Part shown: positions 12,049 to 23,560 of the stretch, piece after piece
How positions within the stretch are numbered: the stretch's first letter is position 1
How the letters are laid out: the number at the start of each line of letters is the position of its first letter
Source of the DNA: Arthonia radiata
Taxonomy: Eukaryota; Ascomycota; Arthoniomycetes; Arthoniales; Arthoniaceae
Assembly (NCBI GenBank): GCA_002989075.1
Contig: PSQN01000004.1
Span: forward strand, 372,001 to 436,000
Length of the DNA stretch: 64,000 nucleotides
Direction of reading: 5' to 3'
Translations under genes and position numbers: made by a program
Notes under the pieces: generated by a model
Told to the model about the DNA's origin: nothing
Database searches by the model: none
Seen by the model: only the letters and a program-made list of their open reading frames with translations

Positions 12049-12974
12049 AAAGGCAATAGAACACTGAGGATGTACTCAGCCACGCGGTCGTGCACTCCAC
12101 ATACTTTCCCGAAAAGTCAGATACCCGTGGTGATACCAGATCCATCGTGGGGAAGAGTGCCGAAGTGGTCATGAGTAACCGGATCGCCGCGTGGGATTTC
12201 TCCAGACTCTCACAATAACGAGGCACATCTCCATGGTTTGCTGCCTGATCTCATAAGCGGGATCCTTTCGCTTTTTGCCCCAAAGCTGATGGCCAAGCTG
12301 AAGTGGGATCTAAGAAAGGCAAACTCTGGGGCATTTGCCAGACGCAAACGGTCAAACGGCTTGCTGCGGGAGCACGCGGATAAAGTGGTTGTGGACAGCA
12401 GTGGGAGAGGAGAGCACCGGGGTGGTGGTGGTGGTGGTGGTGGTGGTGACGGGCGCCGGAGCGGCAGAGCCAGGATCAGAGGCGGCTGTTTCATCTCGGG
12501 GCGCTTCAAGGCTCGCTTCGTTTCAGCGCTCTCACCTCTTCAGGGCTGTGATCAGGTCTCGACTGTCTCCTTAGCACCTGCTCCCTCTGCCGCACCAATC
12601 ACACTCCTCACTTTTCTTCCTCACTGCTCCTCAGAAGTTGAAGCCAGCGTGTGCTCGTCGCGTGCCATGACTGACCCTTGAGACAACCATCCGATCCGCA
12701 CTAGCCCTGACACATCTTTGACACCTCACTTCCTTCAACCTCCCTTTTCTTATTCTCAGACCCTTCTCCAACGACCTTCACCACCGCCGTCGCTGCTACC
12801 TGCACACATGCTCGCCGAAACAAATAGACCAGAATGAGCGTCGTGGCCCCCATGCGGCACAAATAGCGCCTCTTTCCACCTGCAGGCCCCGCCTCGCTTG
12901 CCAGCTCTCGGTTAGCGTCTTGCCCATCTTGGTCTCGATCAACGCCGACGGCAGCAAGGACTATCCCAGGCGCC
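12049..12974. other. Intergenic region, no gene seen
   Basis: 926 bp holding the 3' end of the Dsd1-like gene and the promoter of the next gene. The last 400 bases are C/T-rich on the plus strand, typical of fungal core promoters. A GGT microsatellite is the only other structure. Confidence 0.6.
12421..12447 (+). repeat. (GGT)9 microsatellite
   Basis: Nine perfect GGT units in non-coding sequence about 530 bp upstream of the next start codon. Likely length-polymorphic. Confidence 0.9.
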
Positions 12975-15900
12975 ATGGTCGTCGCTACCACCACCAGCAA
13001 CAACCGCCTCTCGGTGCACTCTCTCGCCTCCTACAAGACAGCGCGAAGAGATCGCCGCAGTAGCAAAGATGCTCGCTCCTCCGTCAATCGTCTCTCTGTA
13101 CACTCTCAGCACGACTCTTCCCGCAGCAGCAGCGCAATAGACGACGCTTGGCCAGTCCATCCGATCGAATGTATGCGTGGACCTTTCCAGGAGTCGATCG
13201 TCGAGGCGATGGATCCTGATGCTCGCATACGGCAGACACTCGACGCTGCCACCAGGCGTCTGCAGCTTCTCGAACTGGACACGCCTACGGAAGAAGATTT
13301 CGCGTCGCGGTGGCGACCAAAGCCCGGCGCCAAATTCCACCCATTGTGGAAGTTGATTGCACAAATCTCTTTCGGAATCCACTTGCTTCACAAGGATATT
13401 GCAAAGAGCGAAGAGGAGGTCATCAGGATATTACAGACACATGTGGATGAGATTGATGGGTTCCTGGAAGATGTCGGCGCCGACTTCGATCTGGCCATGC
13501 GCGACATTGACGAGCGGTTGCGACTGCTGCTGCTGCCTCTCGAGCATGCTAGAACATTCAGTCGCATGCTTCGTGATCAAGACTTCCGTCGGAGCATCAT
13601 CGAAGGCAACGACATCATTGAGCGCATCTGCTCCCGGACGAAGCTCGCCATGGATAAATCGATCGAAGACGTGGAGCAAGGTGTCGCTGCGACTGCTGAG
13701 CTCGCAAAATATCTGGAAAGGCTCGGCAAGGACTGGACAGATCGAACTGAGGATATGCAGCTTGTCTACACTGCGATGCGAGGCAATGCCCAAGGCTGGC
13801 ACTGCGCTTTCAGTGACATACAAAAGAAGGGCGAGAAGCTCAAAAAGATGATACGCCGCCTGGAACGAATCGTGTCAGAGGTTGAGCGACAAGCAGGTAT
13901 CGCAAGTAGACGCAAAGCAGTAAGTCCTTGCGCTCAACTATCCGAAGATGGCATCGAGAGACACTGACTATTTTGCTTACAGCGGAAGAAGCAATCAACC
14001 ATCATTACGCCAGAAGAGCCAGTCACGAAGGAGAAGTCTCCAGTCCAAACCTCGAAGCCACCCTCTGCCGTCACATCTCCCGCACAGTCACCCTCAGCCG
14101 AGTCGTGGCGAGCAAGCCTGAACAAACCACTGCCGCCAGATCCACACCACAAGCGTATGAGCCAACGTGCCAGTCACAAGCGAAAAACATCCGGGCCCAG
14201 CTCTCATTCCGCTAAGACGTCTCGGGACATTCAACGTCCTGTAGAATCGTCTCGCAGAGCCAAAAGCACGAGCCCAAATCCAGCAACCTCGAAGGCAGGA
14301 GTAGGACATTTGCACAAGCCCTCCATTGACCTCCAGACCATCATTCACCACCCCACATCTTTAGGAATCACCATTGAGCCTTCTCCCGAGTCTGTTGTGG
14401 AGACAGCTCGGCAAGTTCCCTTGCCAATGTCCCCGTCTGGACCGCCGGGCGCCATACGCATTTCACTACCAGTGTCTCTATCGGATCCATCTGATGCGAG
14501 CCAGGTACCTCTGCCTACGTCTCCGGAGCTTCATGAAGTCAGTCAATTCCCAAGTCCGAGAACACCGTCCGGAGCCGGCTCCAGATCTTCCGTGGTCAGC
14601 CAAATTCCACGACCACAGACTCCACTGGATTTCAAGAGACTCAGTCGCAGTCCTCGTCTGCACTCACCATCAGATCAGGCTAGTCAGGTTCCGCTGCCGA
14701 GCTCTCCCGAAGATGACACAGCTGCTACTCATGTGCCACTTCCAGTCTCACCAACCGATTCGACGCCCGAATCCAAGCAAGCAACGCCTTCGTCCGAACG
14801 CATCATTCCTAGCAGTCCTACAGTCAACGTATTACAGGATGCCTTGCCGAAGCTGCGCACTCCTGATCTTCACTTCCCAGACGAGTCAAGGCCAAAATCG
14901 CAGATTGCCGCCCAGCACACTTCGGCGTCAATTCTAGACGCGTACAAGCAGGCAATAATGCTTCCGGAACAAAGAAAGCAGGCCGAAATACGCGAGGAAG
15001 CCTCGCCTCCAACGCTTACGCACACTGGCACGACTGCCTCAGAAGGCTCAATACAGTACGTCGCAGATCGCGAACCTGTGGCAGAGCTGGAGGGATCGCC
15101 AGCAGGCTCAGCATCTCCCGCGAGCACGTTTCAGAAGGAGATTCCGCGACCAAAGCGTGGCATCCCGGCACGGGTGCCAGTCGGCAGGAAGGCGGCCGAG
15201 CCCAAGACTGAGATCACCGTCATAAGTGAGAGCACCGCCGAGCCAGCGAGGACCCCACAAAGAGACGTCAGAAGGCCCAAAGAGCAAAACGATTACAACG
15301 AGGCCATCAAGACAGGTGAGTCAGAGGGCACCGCTTTCACGGCGGTGAGGAGATCACCATCTGAAAAGGGGCCGCGTCCGATCGAGATCAATATCATCCC
15401 AGCAAGATCGTCGTCCAAGCCTAAGCTTGACCTCGTAGCGAACGGCACGACTGAGCCTACGTCTAGCGAGAAGATCGAGTCTGTGTCAAACGACAAGATT
15501 GAGCCTACGTCCAACGACAAGGTTGAGCTTACGTCCAACGACAAGACTGGACCTGTGCCTAACGACGATGCTGAAGCCATGACTACTGAAAACATGGACG
15601 AGGAGATCGATGAGAAGACGAACGAGCGAACTGGCGAGAACAAGGAAACCATCAAATCCAACGACGAGGCGGTTCCAATGATTGCATCTTTTGCAGACAT
15701 CAAACGGTTCAGCATGTCTTCAATGCTCGAAAGGCCGCACTCCACAACATCTAATATGAGCGACGGCCAGAAATCGACAGCTGTGGAAAGACCGACCTCG
15801 CATAATCCCGAAACTGAAGAAGCCTCAGCTCCCAAGCGGACGGTAGGGGTCAGTGGTCTGGGGGTTTCTGTGGGTGGTCGTAATAACAACGATCTTCCCG

Positions 15901-16268
15901 ACCTTGGTGTTGAGACCCGAGACGGTTCTGCAGCGCTAACATCACATGGCGCATCACTCACGCCACCGTCACCGTCAACGCCGCTGATTTCACAGCAGCA
16001 GCCGCTCAACAGTTCGCCGGTCCATGCTCCCTCTCGCTCTGGAGGCCGGTCTCCGGGTCCGTACAAGCTGATGCCCGACATACAGAGTCCACCGGTGAGC
16101 GAGAGTGAGCCACTGTCACCGAAGACGGCCTTGCCGCAGTGGCCAAAGCCAGAGCCAGTGAAGCGGTTCAGGAAGCCGAGTATGACCATGTTCAAAGGTA
16201 TGTGGTCGAAGAAGAATCAAAAGCAGGTAGGCTCAGGAGGTCTTGGAGGCCATGTTGCAATTGTTTGA
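12975..16268 (+). CDS. Conserved fungal protein: helical N-terminus, long Ser/Pro tail
   Basis: Two exons, 12975-13919 and 13983-16268, with a 63-bp intron (GTAAGT, branch CACTGAC, TTACAG), encode 1,076 aa. I do not recognise a named family. Residues about 70-310 are predicted helical and rich in Leu/Glu/Arg (for example IAKSEEEVIRILQTHVDEI and KKGEKLKKMIRRLERI), like a coiled-coil bundle. The rest is disordered. It contains seven diverged repeats of a Q-V-P-L-P-x-S-P type motif at about residues 395-515, all with S/T-P sites for proline-directed kinases, and a short run of S-N-D-K repeats at about 810-850. There is no signal peptide or membrane helix. A cytoplasmic scaffold is the most I would guess. 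Confidence 0.75.
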
Positions 16269-16872
16269 GTTGTTTGCTATCTATGTTTGTTCCGCTTAAT
16301 ACCCACTCTAGCGAGGCGTTGGGATGGGAACCTCTGCACAGCAATTTACGGCCTGAACATGTCATGGCCATCACAGTCTGTACAGACTACTCACACAGCA
16401 TTTAGTACTCATATATCGAGTGAATGAACCGCCTCTTTGCCCTCAGCCGTGAGGCACTTTTCTCACACATCATGCAGCTAACAAGGAAGCTTGATCTACC
16501 CTCTGTGCTGCTCTCTGAGGAATCACCACCTTGTCTTTTCGTTCCAAAGCCTACCGCCAAAGAATTGGTCACTGTTGACCCACGGAGAAGGCGCGGAACA
16601 GAATGTCTATTCATTTACCGCCAGGTCGCACCTTCCACCAGGCACGAATGACGCGTAAACTGCTGAACTGCTGATGTGCTCAGGTACGATCGCTGGATGG
16701 TGCTGCACCTTCCTCAACTACTCCGAGGCTGCTTCCGTAGGCGTTGGTACGATGAGACTTCCTTATTCTTCTCGTCTCTCTTTGTTTTGATCAGCTCATT
16801 ACACGCTTCTCTTACGTCCTCAGTTCGCAGCCCCTCTCTTTTGACTTCATCACGCTTCGACGAGGCGGCACA
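16269..16872. other. Intergenic region, no gene seen
   Basis: 604 bp between two plus-strand genes. C/T-rich blocks lie just before the next ATG. No other feature seen. Confidence 0.6.
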
Positions 16873-19800
16873 ATGCCTCTCCACGACGTCGATCCAAATA
16901 TAATACGTCGTAACAGCAGATCCTCTGCCAACTCGGCAAAAACTACAGGTGATGCAGCTCGTCCGCTTCCCAGCCTTCCACCCGGCTCTGCTGGCGTCCT
17001 GAGTATGCTAAAGACTGGCACCGAGACCGGTGACATAGGTGCATTCAGCACCAACTTTGGAGGCCGCTTTCCCAAGCTTCCCAAGCCTCAAGCTCATGGA
17101 CACCGCAGCGCTGCTCCCTCACGAGCTTCGTCTCAGTACAGTCGACACAACTCTCTTCATGGCTCTGTTCGATCGGCCAAATCTCAGCAATCAGCTCGAA
17201 GCGGCGTCAGCGGCCGTGAACGACCGCCAATGCCCGGTGAATGGCCATATTCTTACCGTCAGCAGCCCAACCATCACGATCATCCATCTTTGTATCATTC
17301 GGACGCTCGATCATCCGTTGCCCAGGAGAGTGTCCGCTCGATGCCTCTCACTGGGAACGACACCGTTGAACTCTCCGACCGGTCGTATTCCCTTACCCAC
17401 GGAGTCTATCCTCATGGGCAGCTCAGCATGCATCGTTCTATGACATCGCTACGCAGTCAGCCGGAATCGATGCAGCCCCGACCAATGCCGCATCGCATGC
17501 CTGGACCACGGTATCCTCAACCAGGTCATCCTGGATATCGCCCTGCATCACCGGCGTGGAGCGACACTGCTGGTGTTCTTAATGGACGGAGACAAATGAT
17601 GAGGATACCTCACGCACCGAGATCATACACAGCCTCACCAATGCCTACTCCGCAAGGCTATCGAGGTCTTCCGAGACATGAGATGCTTCAACCATTCAGG
17701 CCAAAGCCCTCGATCGAAGACCTGAGAAGACCTTTCACAAACGGCGCTACACCACCTTCTTTAGCCCGTCCTCGTCAGCCACCGCCTTTGCTCAGGCAAT
17801 CTCCTCATTCACGTTTGTTGGTTGCGGACAACGAGAGCCGATTGCCTCGTAGAGTCCAGCCTCCTCATGGCTCTCATGTCGCAGCAAGATCTGAGGAAAC
17901 CTTCCGTCCTCACCCCCGGGTTCCGATTGCATCACCGTCTCCGTACGTGCAATATGGCGGCTTTGTACAAAGAGTCAAAAATGTACTCGAAGAGAGGATG
18001 ACTGTCGAGCACCCAGGCAGGCCATCACGTACCGATACTCCCAGTCCGGTCTTGGCGCACAACACGAACGCCTCAGTGATGCCTGTAGCTCGAGGCGTTG
18101 GCAGTCACGATTCGTCAATGCAGGTGCCACTCAAGGAAGAGGAAACCGACGTGCACAATCGAATCACGGAGCATGAAGAGGTGGTGTCATTCTACAATCA
18201 GGAGGCCGAAGGCGATATAGCGGAGCCAGCCCAGAACTCACCAACAGTGAAACGTCTTACGCGCGATCTGATCAAAGCGGGCATGGACGGTATGTCGGAT
18301 ATCGTGGCTGCATCAAGCGCTGCTGGAGAAGCTGATCCTGAGGATGTCAATGGCGAGTTGGAATACTCTGTCCCCCGATCAGGTCGCAGCAGCTTGTCAA
18401 GCAGCCCCGGTGACGAATTAGATCTACCGCAAAACTTTCACCTCTACCAATCCTTGCAGGCTAGCCCCAAGGAAGATGACAGGCTGGACGAGAGCCAGCA
18501 AAAGAAACTCGAGGGGGCCGTCATTAGCCACAACGACTCATCTGAGAAGGACGCTTCCTCATCGACGCTTCACCTATCCACGCCGACTGTACCAGGTTCG
18601 TCCTCGACGGTGGCCGCATGGTCGTCACCTGCACCGAACACACCTGAACGACGGTCGCTATCCCTCTTCGAGGTTCATTCTGCGCGCAATGGCGGACGGC
18701 CTGTAAGCTTTCCTTCAGAGCCTTCGCAGAACATCCCCACCTACAACAATGACGGCAAGCCAAGTCGGTACACCATGCCGCCGCAGCTTCAAAGCTCCAG
18801 GCCCCAGAGTCCGACCGATGTTTCAAGTGTGGACATAGAGCAGCATGCGATTGACATTAACAACATCAAAGCCTGCTCTCCTGCTCCAACTTCAGGCTCC
18901 GAGCGACGCAGCGAGGATATTGCGACAAGACCCAGCGTTGATAGCGCAACCCGAGTCACGATCATTCCCAGCTCGCCGACAGTGAGCACTTCCTTCGGCG
19001 GGTTTGAGGAATCTAACCGTCAGGATCGCAGCTTCAGACCGTCCAGTCTCGGTACTGTGGAAGAAAGCGACTACGAGCCCATGACCACGTCTGTAGCTGG
19101 AAGCGATTCCGTTGACCTGACTTCACCAAGAGCTTCGCTTCGAGGCAGCGTCCCAAGCGAGTCACCTCGTCGGATGGGTGGCTCCAACGATGCAGCTCCA
19201 TCGGCGTTGAAGAACTTCCATTTTCCACTCCCTGATCTTACCGAGGACTCCCAAGAAGATGCAAGCACCACTAATCTCCGCATGCTTGGCCCCAGAGGTA
19301 ATGGCTTCCGTGGTCGTGGAGGCTTCAAGGATTTTCGCCGAACGCAACGTCCACCGCCGCCACCGCAGCCGCAGAGTTCACCGAAGCCTGAGCCGCCCAG
19401 GAGCTACCTCGGCAAGCCTTTGCGAGACACCCACCATCTCCCGTCTCTCAACTTCAGTCGTCACGACTTGACCGCGAGACTGAACGTCGCACTTGGGTTC
19501 CGTAACTCCCGGTCGCTCGAGGACCTCACCACCACCAGATCTATAGACCTAGGCCCCACGTTTTCTCAAGAGCGTCCAGTGTCTGCCGACACCATTCGCG
19601 AGCGATACCGCAGCTTCTTCATTCTCGATGACGAGAATTTTGAGTTCTCCGGCGAGTCCGAGCCACCACCGCCTGACGTTGCAGTCACAAAATCATCGAC
19701 ACAGGAGGACGAGCTGATTAACGAGATTGAGCAATTGTCGATACCTTCTGTGAAGAACCTCAGCTTGCGGCTCTCCGAACTGTTTCCTTCCATCAGAACC

Positions 19801-21090
19801 TCGAGAGCGCTGGTGGACCTCGACAAGGTCGACGAGGCTCTGAATAGGACAGTTCAGGAGATTCGTGGTAAGGTTGCTGACAAGCGAGGGCCAGCTGTTG
19901 GCGATGGGGCTCTTGAAGCTTCTGCGGTACCCTCATCATCACCCCCTGTGACTCGAAGGGGGACTGTGACCAGCAATGGATCAATCGCGTTGCCGGTGAA
20001 GTCTCGTGATCGGCCGGCCCAGTTGCGACTCAACAAAGAGCTTCCTCCACTGCCCGCAGATACAGTAGAGGAGCACTCCAGCAGCAGCAGCAACGAGGGT
20101 ACGTATGAGTCTGCTCGCAACAGTAGTGATTCCTCCGACGATCCTGTATCTACCGAAGGGAACGATTCTGCGAGGAGCACTTCCGAAGGTGCTCAAGAGG
20201 CTCAGTCTGTTGACAAGCCTGTCGAGGCTGCTGCGACGAAAGCGCAATCTTCACAGCTCCAGAAGCATGAATCTCCTGAGTCTACACCTCGACCCTGGAA
20301 TAATCCTGAGAACTATCCATGGAGTGAAGACACCAATACCGCCGATGTCACGCTCTCCAGTGAAGTTCCAGATGCGGCTCAGAGAGGCTCTGGTCAGTCT
20401 GGACACAAGTTGAAGCGATCTCACTCCAGTCCAAATCTGCGCCGTGACGGAGACACTATCCGGGCGATCCGCTCAATGTCACCCGGCTTCGATGCCGAAC
20501 TTGTTCCGACAAGCGATGCGCCTCGGACCAGAGAGTCCGGCGAGAAAAGCAAAATGGGCCTGCTGCGCTCCATATCACATAAGCGATCTAAGACTCAAAG
20601 CGATCGCCCAGAAGCTGCGATTGATCCACGGTTCTTTCATCCGGAGGAGCATCGCAAGAGCACAGTCAATACTGGAGATCGCTACCCTTCCACTGCTTTA
20701 CGTCAGCCGCCCGGGCTGTCCATCGATGGTGACCGCAGCTACTTCTCGGATGACAGCGATGATGACGAGCGTGGTCGTCAGGCACGACGCAAGCGTTTCA
20801 CCCGTCTCAGAGGCAAGCGTTCGATGCCGGCTATGAATGGATCGCCACATGACTCGCCGGGTGGCAGTCGCCCCAATCGCCATCGTACTCCCCATCAGGA
20901 CTCTATGGTCTTTGTCGATGCTCCGTATGCCCCGGCTGATGAGCACGTGCAGGAGCGACCTCCGGGAGGCATGTCAAAGGCCGAGTTCCACGCGAAGCGC
21001 TTTGTCGAGAGGCTGCGCGTGTTCTTCTTCAGAGGCGGGGAAGCATTGAGACATTTTGGAAGGGTCAAACGTCATGACCATGAAGGCTGA
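16873..21090 (+). CDS. Large Ser/Pro-rich disordered fungal protein, unknown function
   Basis: A single open exon of 1,405 codons. The start is chosen for a good context (GGCACAATG) and because the N-terminus MPLHDVDPNIIRRNSRSS looks native. Most of the protein is low-complexity Ser/Pro/Arg with many S-P and R-x-x-S sites. Two parts look ordered: about residues 955-1000 (LINEIEQLSIPSVKNLSLRL then RTSRALVDLDKVDEALNRTV, helical) and the last 40 residues (FHAKRFVERLRVFFFRGGEA), a basic amphipathic helix that could bind membrane. No catalytic motif, signal peptide or membrane span is seen. It follows another large disordered protein in the same orientation, 604 bp downstream. Function unknown. 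Confidence 0.75.
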   Translation: MPLHDVDPNIIRRNSRSSANSAKTTGDAARPLPSLPPGSAGVLSMLKTGTETGDIGAFSTNFGGRFPKLPKPQAHGHRSAAPSRASSQYSRHNSLHGSVRSAKSQQSARSGVSGRERPPMPGEWPYSYRQQPNHHDHPSLYHSDARSSVAQESVRSMPLTGNDTVELSDRSYSLTHGVYPHGQLSMHRSMTSLRSQPESMQPRPMPHRMPGPRYPQPGHPGYRPASPAWSDTAGVLNGRRQMMRIPHAPRSYTASPMPTPQGYRGLPRHEMLQPFRPKPSIEDLRRPFTNGATPPSLARPRQPPPLLRQSPHSRLLVADNESRLPRRVQPPHGSHVAARSEETFRPHPRVPIASPSPYVQYGGFVQRVKNVLEERMTVEHPGRPSRTDTPSPVLAHNTNASVMPVARGVGSHDSSMQVPLKEEETDVHNRITEHEEVVSFYNQEAEGDIAEPAQNSPTVKRLTRDLIKAGMDGMSDIVAASSAAGEADPEDVNGELEYSVPRSGRSSLSSSPGDELDLPQNFHLYQSLQASPKEDDRLDESQQKKLEGAVISHNDSSEKDASSSTLHLSTPTVPGSSSTVAAWSSPAPNTPERRSLSLFEVHSARNGGRPVSFPSEPSQNIPTYNNDGKPSRYTMPPQLQSSRPQSPTDVSSVDIEQHAIDINNIKACSPAPTSGSERRSEDIATRPSVDSATRVTIIPSSPTVSTSFGGFEESNRQDRSFRPSSLGTVEESDYEPMTTSVAGSDSVDLTSPRASLRGSVPSESPRRMGGSNDAAPSALKNFHFPLPDLTEDSQEDASTTNLRMLGPRGNGFRGRGGFKDFRRTQRPPPPPQPQSSPKPEPPRSYLGKPLRDTHHLPSLNFSRHDLTARLNVALGFRNSRSLEDLTTTRSIDLGPTFSQERPVSADTIRERYRSFFILDDENFEFSGESEPPPPDVAVTKSSTQEDELINEIEQLSIPSVKNLSLRLSELFPSIRTSRALVDLDKVDEALNRTVQEIRGKVADKRGPAVGDGALEASAVPSSSPPVTRRGTVTSNGSIALPVKSRDRPAQLRLNKELPPLPADTVEEHSSSSSNEGTYESARNSSDSSDDPVSTEGNDSARSTSEGAQEAQSVDKPVEAAATKAQSSQLQKHESPESTPRPWNNPENYPWSEDTNTADVTLSSEVPDAAQRGSGQSGHKLKRSHSSPNLRRDGDTIRAIRSMSPGFDAELVPTSDAPRTRESGEKSKMGLLRSISHKRSKTQSDRPEAAIDPRFFHPEEHRKSTVNTGDRYPSTALRQPPGLSIDGDRSYFSDDSDDDERGRQARRKRFTRLRGKRSMPAMNGSPHDSPGGSRPNRHRTPHQDSMVFVDAPYAPADEHVQERPPGGMSKAEFHAKRFVERLRVFFFRGGEALRHFGRVKRHDHEG

Positions 21091-21699
21091 GTTGGCATTT
21101 GAAGTAGTCCTCTTTTGGTGAGTGTGGAGGAAAACGTGCATCAGTCTTCGTTCAGCATGTCGAACCTGTCTGTGATTACAGTATGAGGTTCATTGTCTGT
21201 CAACGTGTGTATGAGACATCGTATGTATAACAGCTCACGGGGGGTAATGTCTGGAGAAGGTGGAGATGGTGAATACACTTACCATGTATCCATGGCAGAG
21301 CACGCACATAGATGGCATATGTAGTATGAAAACTTCCATGCATCTTATTCGACTTTGCCAGTAGAATTGTCGACTGCTATGCGACGACGTGTGTACAGCA
21401 CCGTCAACAACGTTGCGCAAGAATAGCGGAGAGGATATACGAAGTGGCTCTGCGCCCTCTGCGAGCCATTGGATGTTTCACACTGAATGAGTACGTCTGC
21501 TGCACCGTTATTGCCCTGCGCCGCCCACTTGCCGATCTCTCAGCTGCTGGAGACCACGAAGGCTTCTACGCGAACGCTGGCATCTCGTCACCTCACCTTC
21601 ATCGCTTGGTGTGACACGTCAACGACCCTCCTCGCCATGATGCGCTTCTCGCTTCCTCTTCCACGCGTCCAGACCCTGCACATCCCAAACACACCTCCA
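21091..21699. other. Intergenic region, nothing seen
   Basis: About 600 bp between the tail of the 1,405-aa gene and the stop of the NIF3-like fragment on the other strand. No coding sequence or repeat seen. Confidence 0.5.
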
Positions 21700-21984
21700 T
21701 TAGAAGTCCTCAATCCGATAAACCTCATACACGGGCACCTCATACGGATGCGCTTGTTTCAGCTTTGTGATGGCTTCTTTGGTCACGTCGGCGGAGGGGC
21801 AGGTGATTTCGACGCGGGTTTCGGGCTCGGTGGAGAGGGTGTTGGAACTGCCGATGCTGGGGTTGGAGGCGGGTGTGGGTTGGAATTGGCCTGTGGGGGG
21901 TGTTAGTGGGTGAGTGGTTAGTGGGTGGTTGGGGTGGTCCGTGACGGGTTGTGTGGCGGAGGTGGAGGGACGATCATACAGCAT
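21700..21984 (-). pseudogene. NIF3-like protein, C-terminal half only
   Basis: The last 63 codons match the small fungal NIF3/YqfO-like proteins: TGQFQPTPASNPSIG, then RVEITCPSADVTKEAITKLK and HPYEVPVYEVYRIEDF. In the family an intact protein is about 100-115 aa and starts with a beta-strand plus an Ala/Gly-rich segment ending in G-N-Y. I searched the minus strand up to about 22,560 and found no such exon. A CCCACAG acceptor at about 21,891 marks where the missing exon should join. The open frame continues upstream for about 30 codons, but that part is a Pro/Thr-rich low-complexity tract and probably intron or debris. Either the 5' exon is lost, or it lies beyond an unusually long intron. Confidence 0.55.
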
Positions 21985-23224
21985 GAGATGGATGTGGGAT
22001 GTGGGAACGGGGACACTCGAGGGGCGGGGTGGGTGTGAGTCGGTGATGGGATGTCAGGGAGGTGGGAGTGGGAAATGTTGTGGTGATGTAGGCATCTAAG
22101 CAGAAGACTGGCGCTGTTGCACCCATGGCACGGGTGTTTCGGGGTAACGCTGGGGCCGCGACATGATGGCGGTGATGAGAAGGTTGTTGATTCGCAAAAC
22201 GCAGATAGCGTATAGTTCGGAAGTCGGTGGGAGATTACAAAGGGGGAAGATGGAGATTGCAAGGTTATGGAGGATTGGAGCATGGGCTAGGGGCGAGCTC
22301 GCAGCCGGTAGACTCTTTCTTTTGGGGTGCTTTGGAGGGCTTTTGATAGCTAAACTGCTGGCGGAGCGTGAAGTGGGTTGGATTGATAGTTGGAGAGTCT
22401 GGTGAGGATTCTGTGCATGATGTGTTGTGCTGCTATCAGGGCAGGTTGAATTGGAGAGAAGACGAAGAGAGAAACGACGGGCGAGCCTGGATTTGAATGA
22501 GGCTGTTTAGGGGGAAATATACCTGTTCCACTCGTGCTGAAAGCACAGTGGGTGTATAACGGCTTGCTACTGTTTGGCGGGAAGGTGCCTGCGCTCGTCG
22601 TGAAGACTTCAGCTGTCAGCGGTGTTTTGTTCTAATAGTCTGCGGCGCGAGGGCGACATATGACGCAGAGTGCAGTCGCCTTTAATGACAGAGTATGAGC
22701 TTGAGAGGACAAATGACAGGTCAGTCTGCCCACGGATTTCTTCATGCTTATTATGTTATGTGCTATGGAACTAATTGCGAGGTCGAGACATACTGGCGTT
22801 CTTGCATGCCTCCACGGATTCGTGCGGTGCGAAGAAGATGAGTTTGAAGCGTTGGCAGGTCATGTTCTGATTTAATCAGCACGGTACGGTCTAGCGGTTG
22901 CTGCGAAGGTTCAGGGGGAAGTAACGTGAACGAGGATGCTCCAAAGGAGCGCTGGTGGCTCAAAAGGGCCTGGAGGACGAGATTGGCTATTTGTGGCTCG
23001 TGAGTCTCATTAGAAGTCCGAATTGGGCAGACGCCACAGGTCTTCTTCTCGATTTGTCGCAGATGGAGTGGGTGATGTTCCAAAGAAAGAAGGCGAGTGC
23101 CAGATTGTTTCAGCAAGCGTCAACGGGCACGGCTCGCATGAAATCCCGTGTCAACAAATTACCCAAAGAAGCATAATTGTATTTTTATCAGGCCGATCAA
23201 ATAGCGCCACTGCCCTCTTCTCCA
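21985..23224. other. Gene-poor stretch, nothing recognised
   Basis: 1.24 kb. The first 300 bases are strongly G/T-rich on plus (C/A-rich on minus). No open frame here shows a recognisable family, repeat or RNA structure. Confidence 0.5.
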
Positions 23225-23560
23225 ATGGCTCCAATCCTCAATGGCATCATACAACCTCCCGCTCTCCGCAGAGCCGAGCTCAACATTCTCTCATTCTTCG
23301 CTACGTACCTTCTGCTGACGCAGCACTACAAGCAAGAGCTCTCACGCTATCCTCCTTGGGTCGAATCTGACCCGCTTGCGTTTCAGGAGGCACTCAGCAT
23401 TCCAGGAGTATTGGGCGACACTCATTCCATTTCGAAGCCAGACTTCATACGTAGGCGTGTATTGAGTGGACCGAGTGGCGCGTGGCGCTGGGAAGAAGAG
23501 GCCGTGGCAAACCAAGGTCCATGTTGGTGGGATCCGCGCACGGACTGTGGGGAGAACTGA
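23225..23560 (+). CDS. Small hypothetical protein (111 aa)
   Basis: An open frame starting MAPILNGIIQPPALRRAELN in a good initiation context (CCAATGGC). It has natural-looking composition and a Trp-rich end (WRWEEEA, CWWDPRTDCGEN). A hydrophobic stretch ILSFFATYLLLTQHY at about residues 21-35 could be a short helix. I recognise no family. It may be an exon of a larger or decayed gene, because the frame is also open upstream to 23,177. Confidence 0.35.
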   Translation: MAPILNGIIQPPALRRAELNILSFFATYLLLTQHYKQELSRYPPWVESDPLAFQEALSIPGVLGDTHSISKPDFIRRRVLSGPSGAWRWEEEAVANQGPCWWDPRTDCGEN

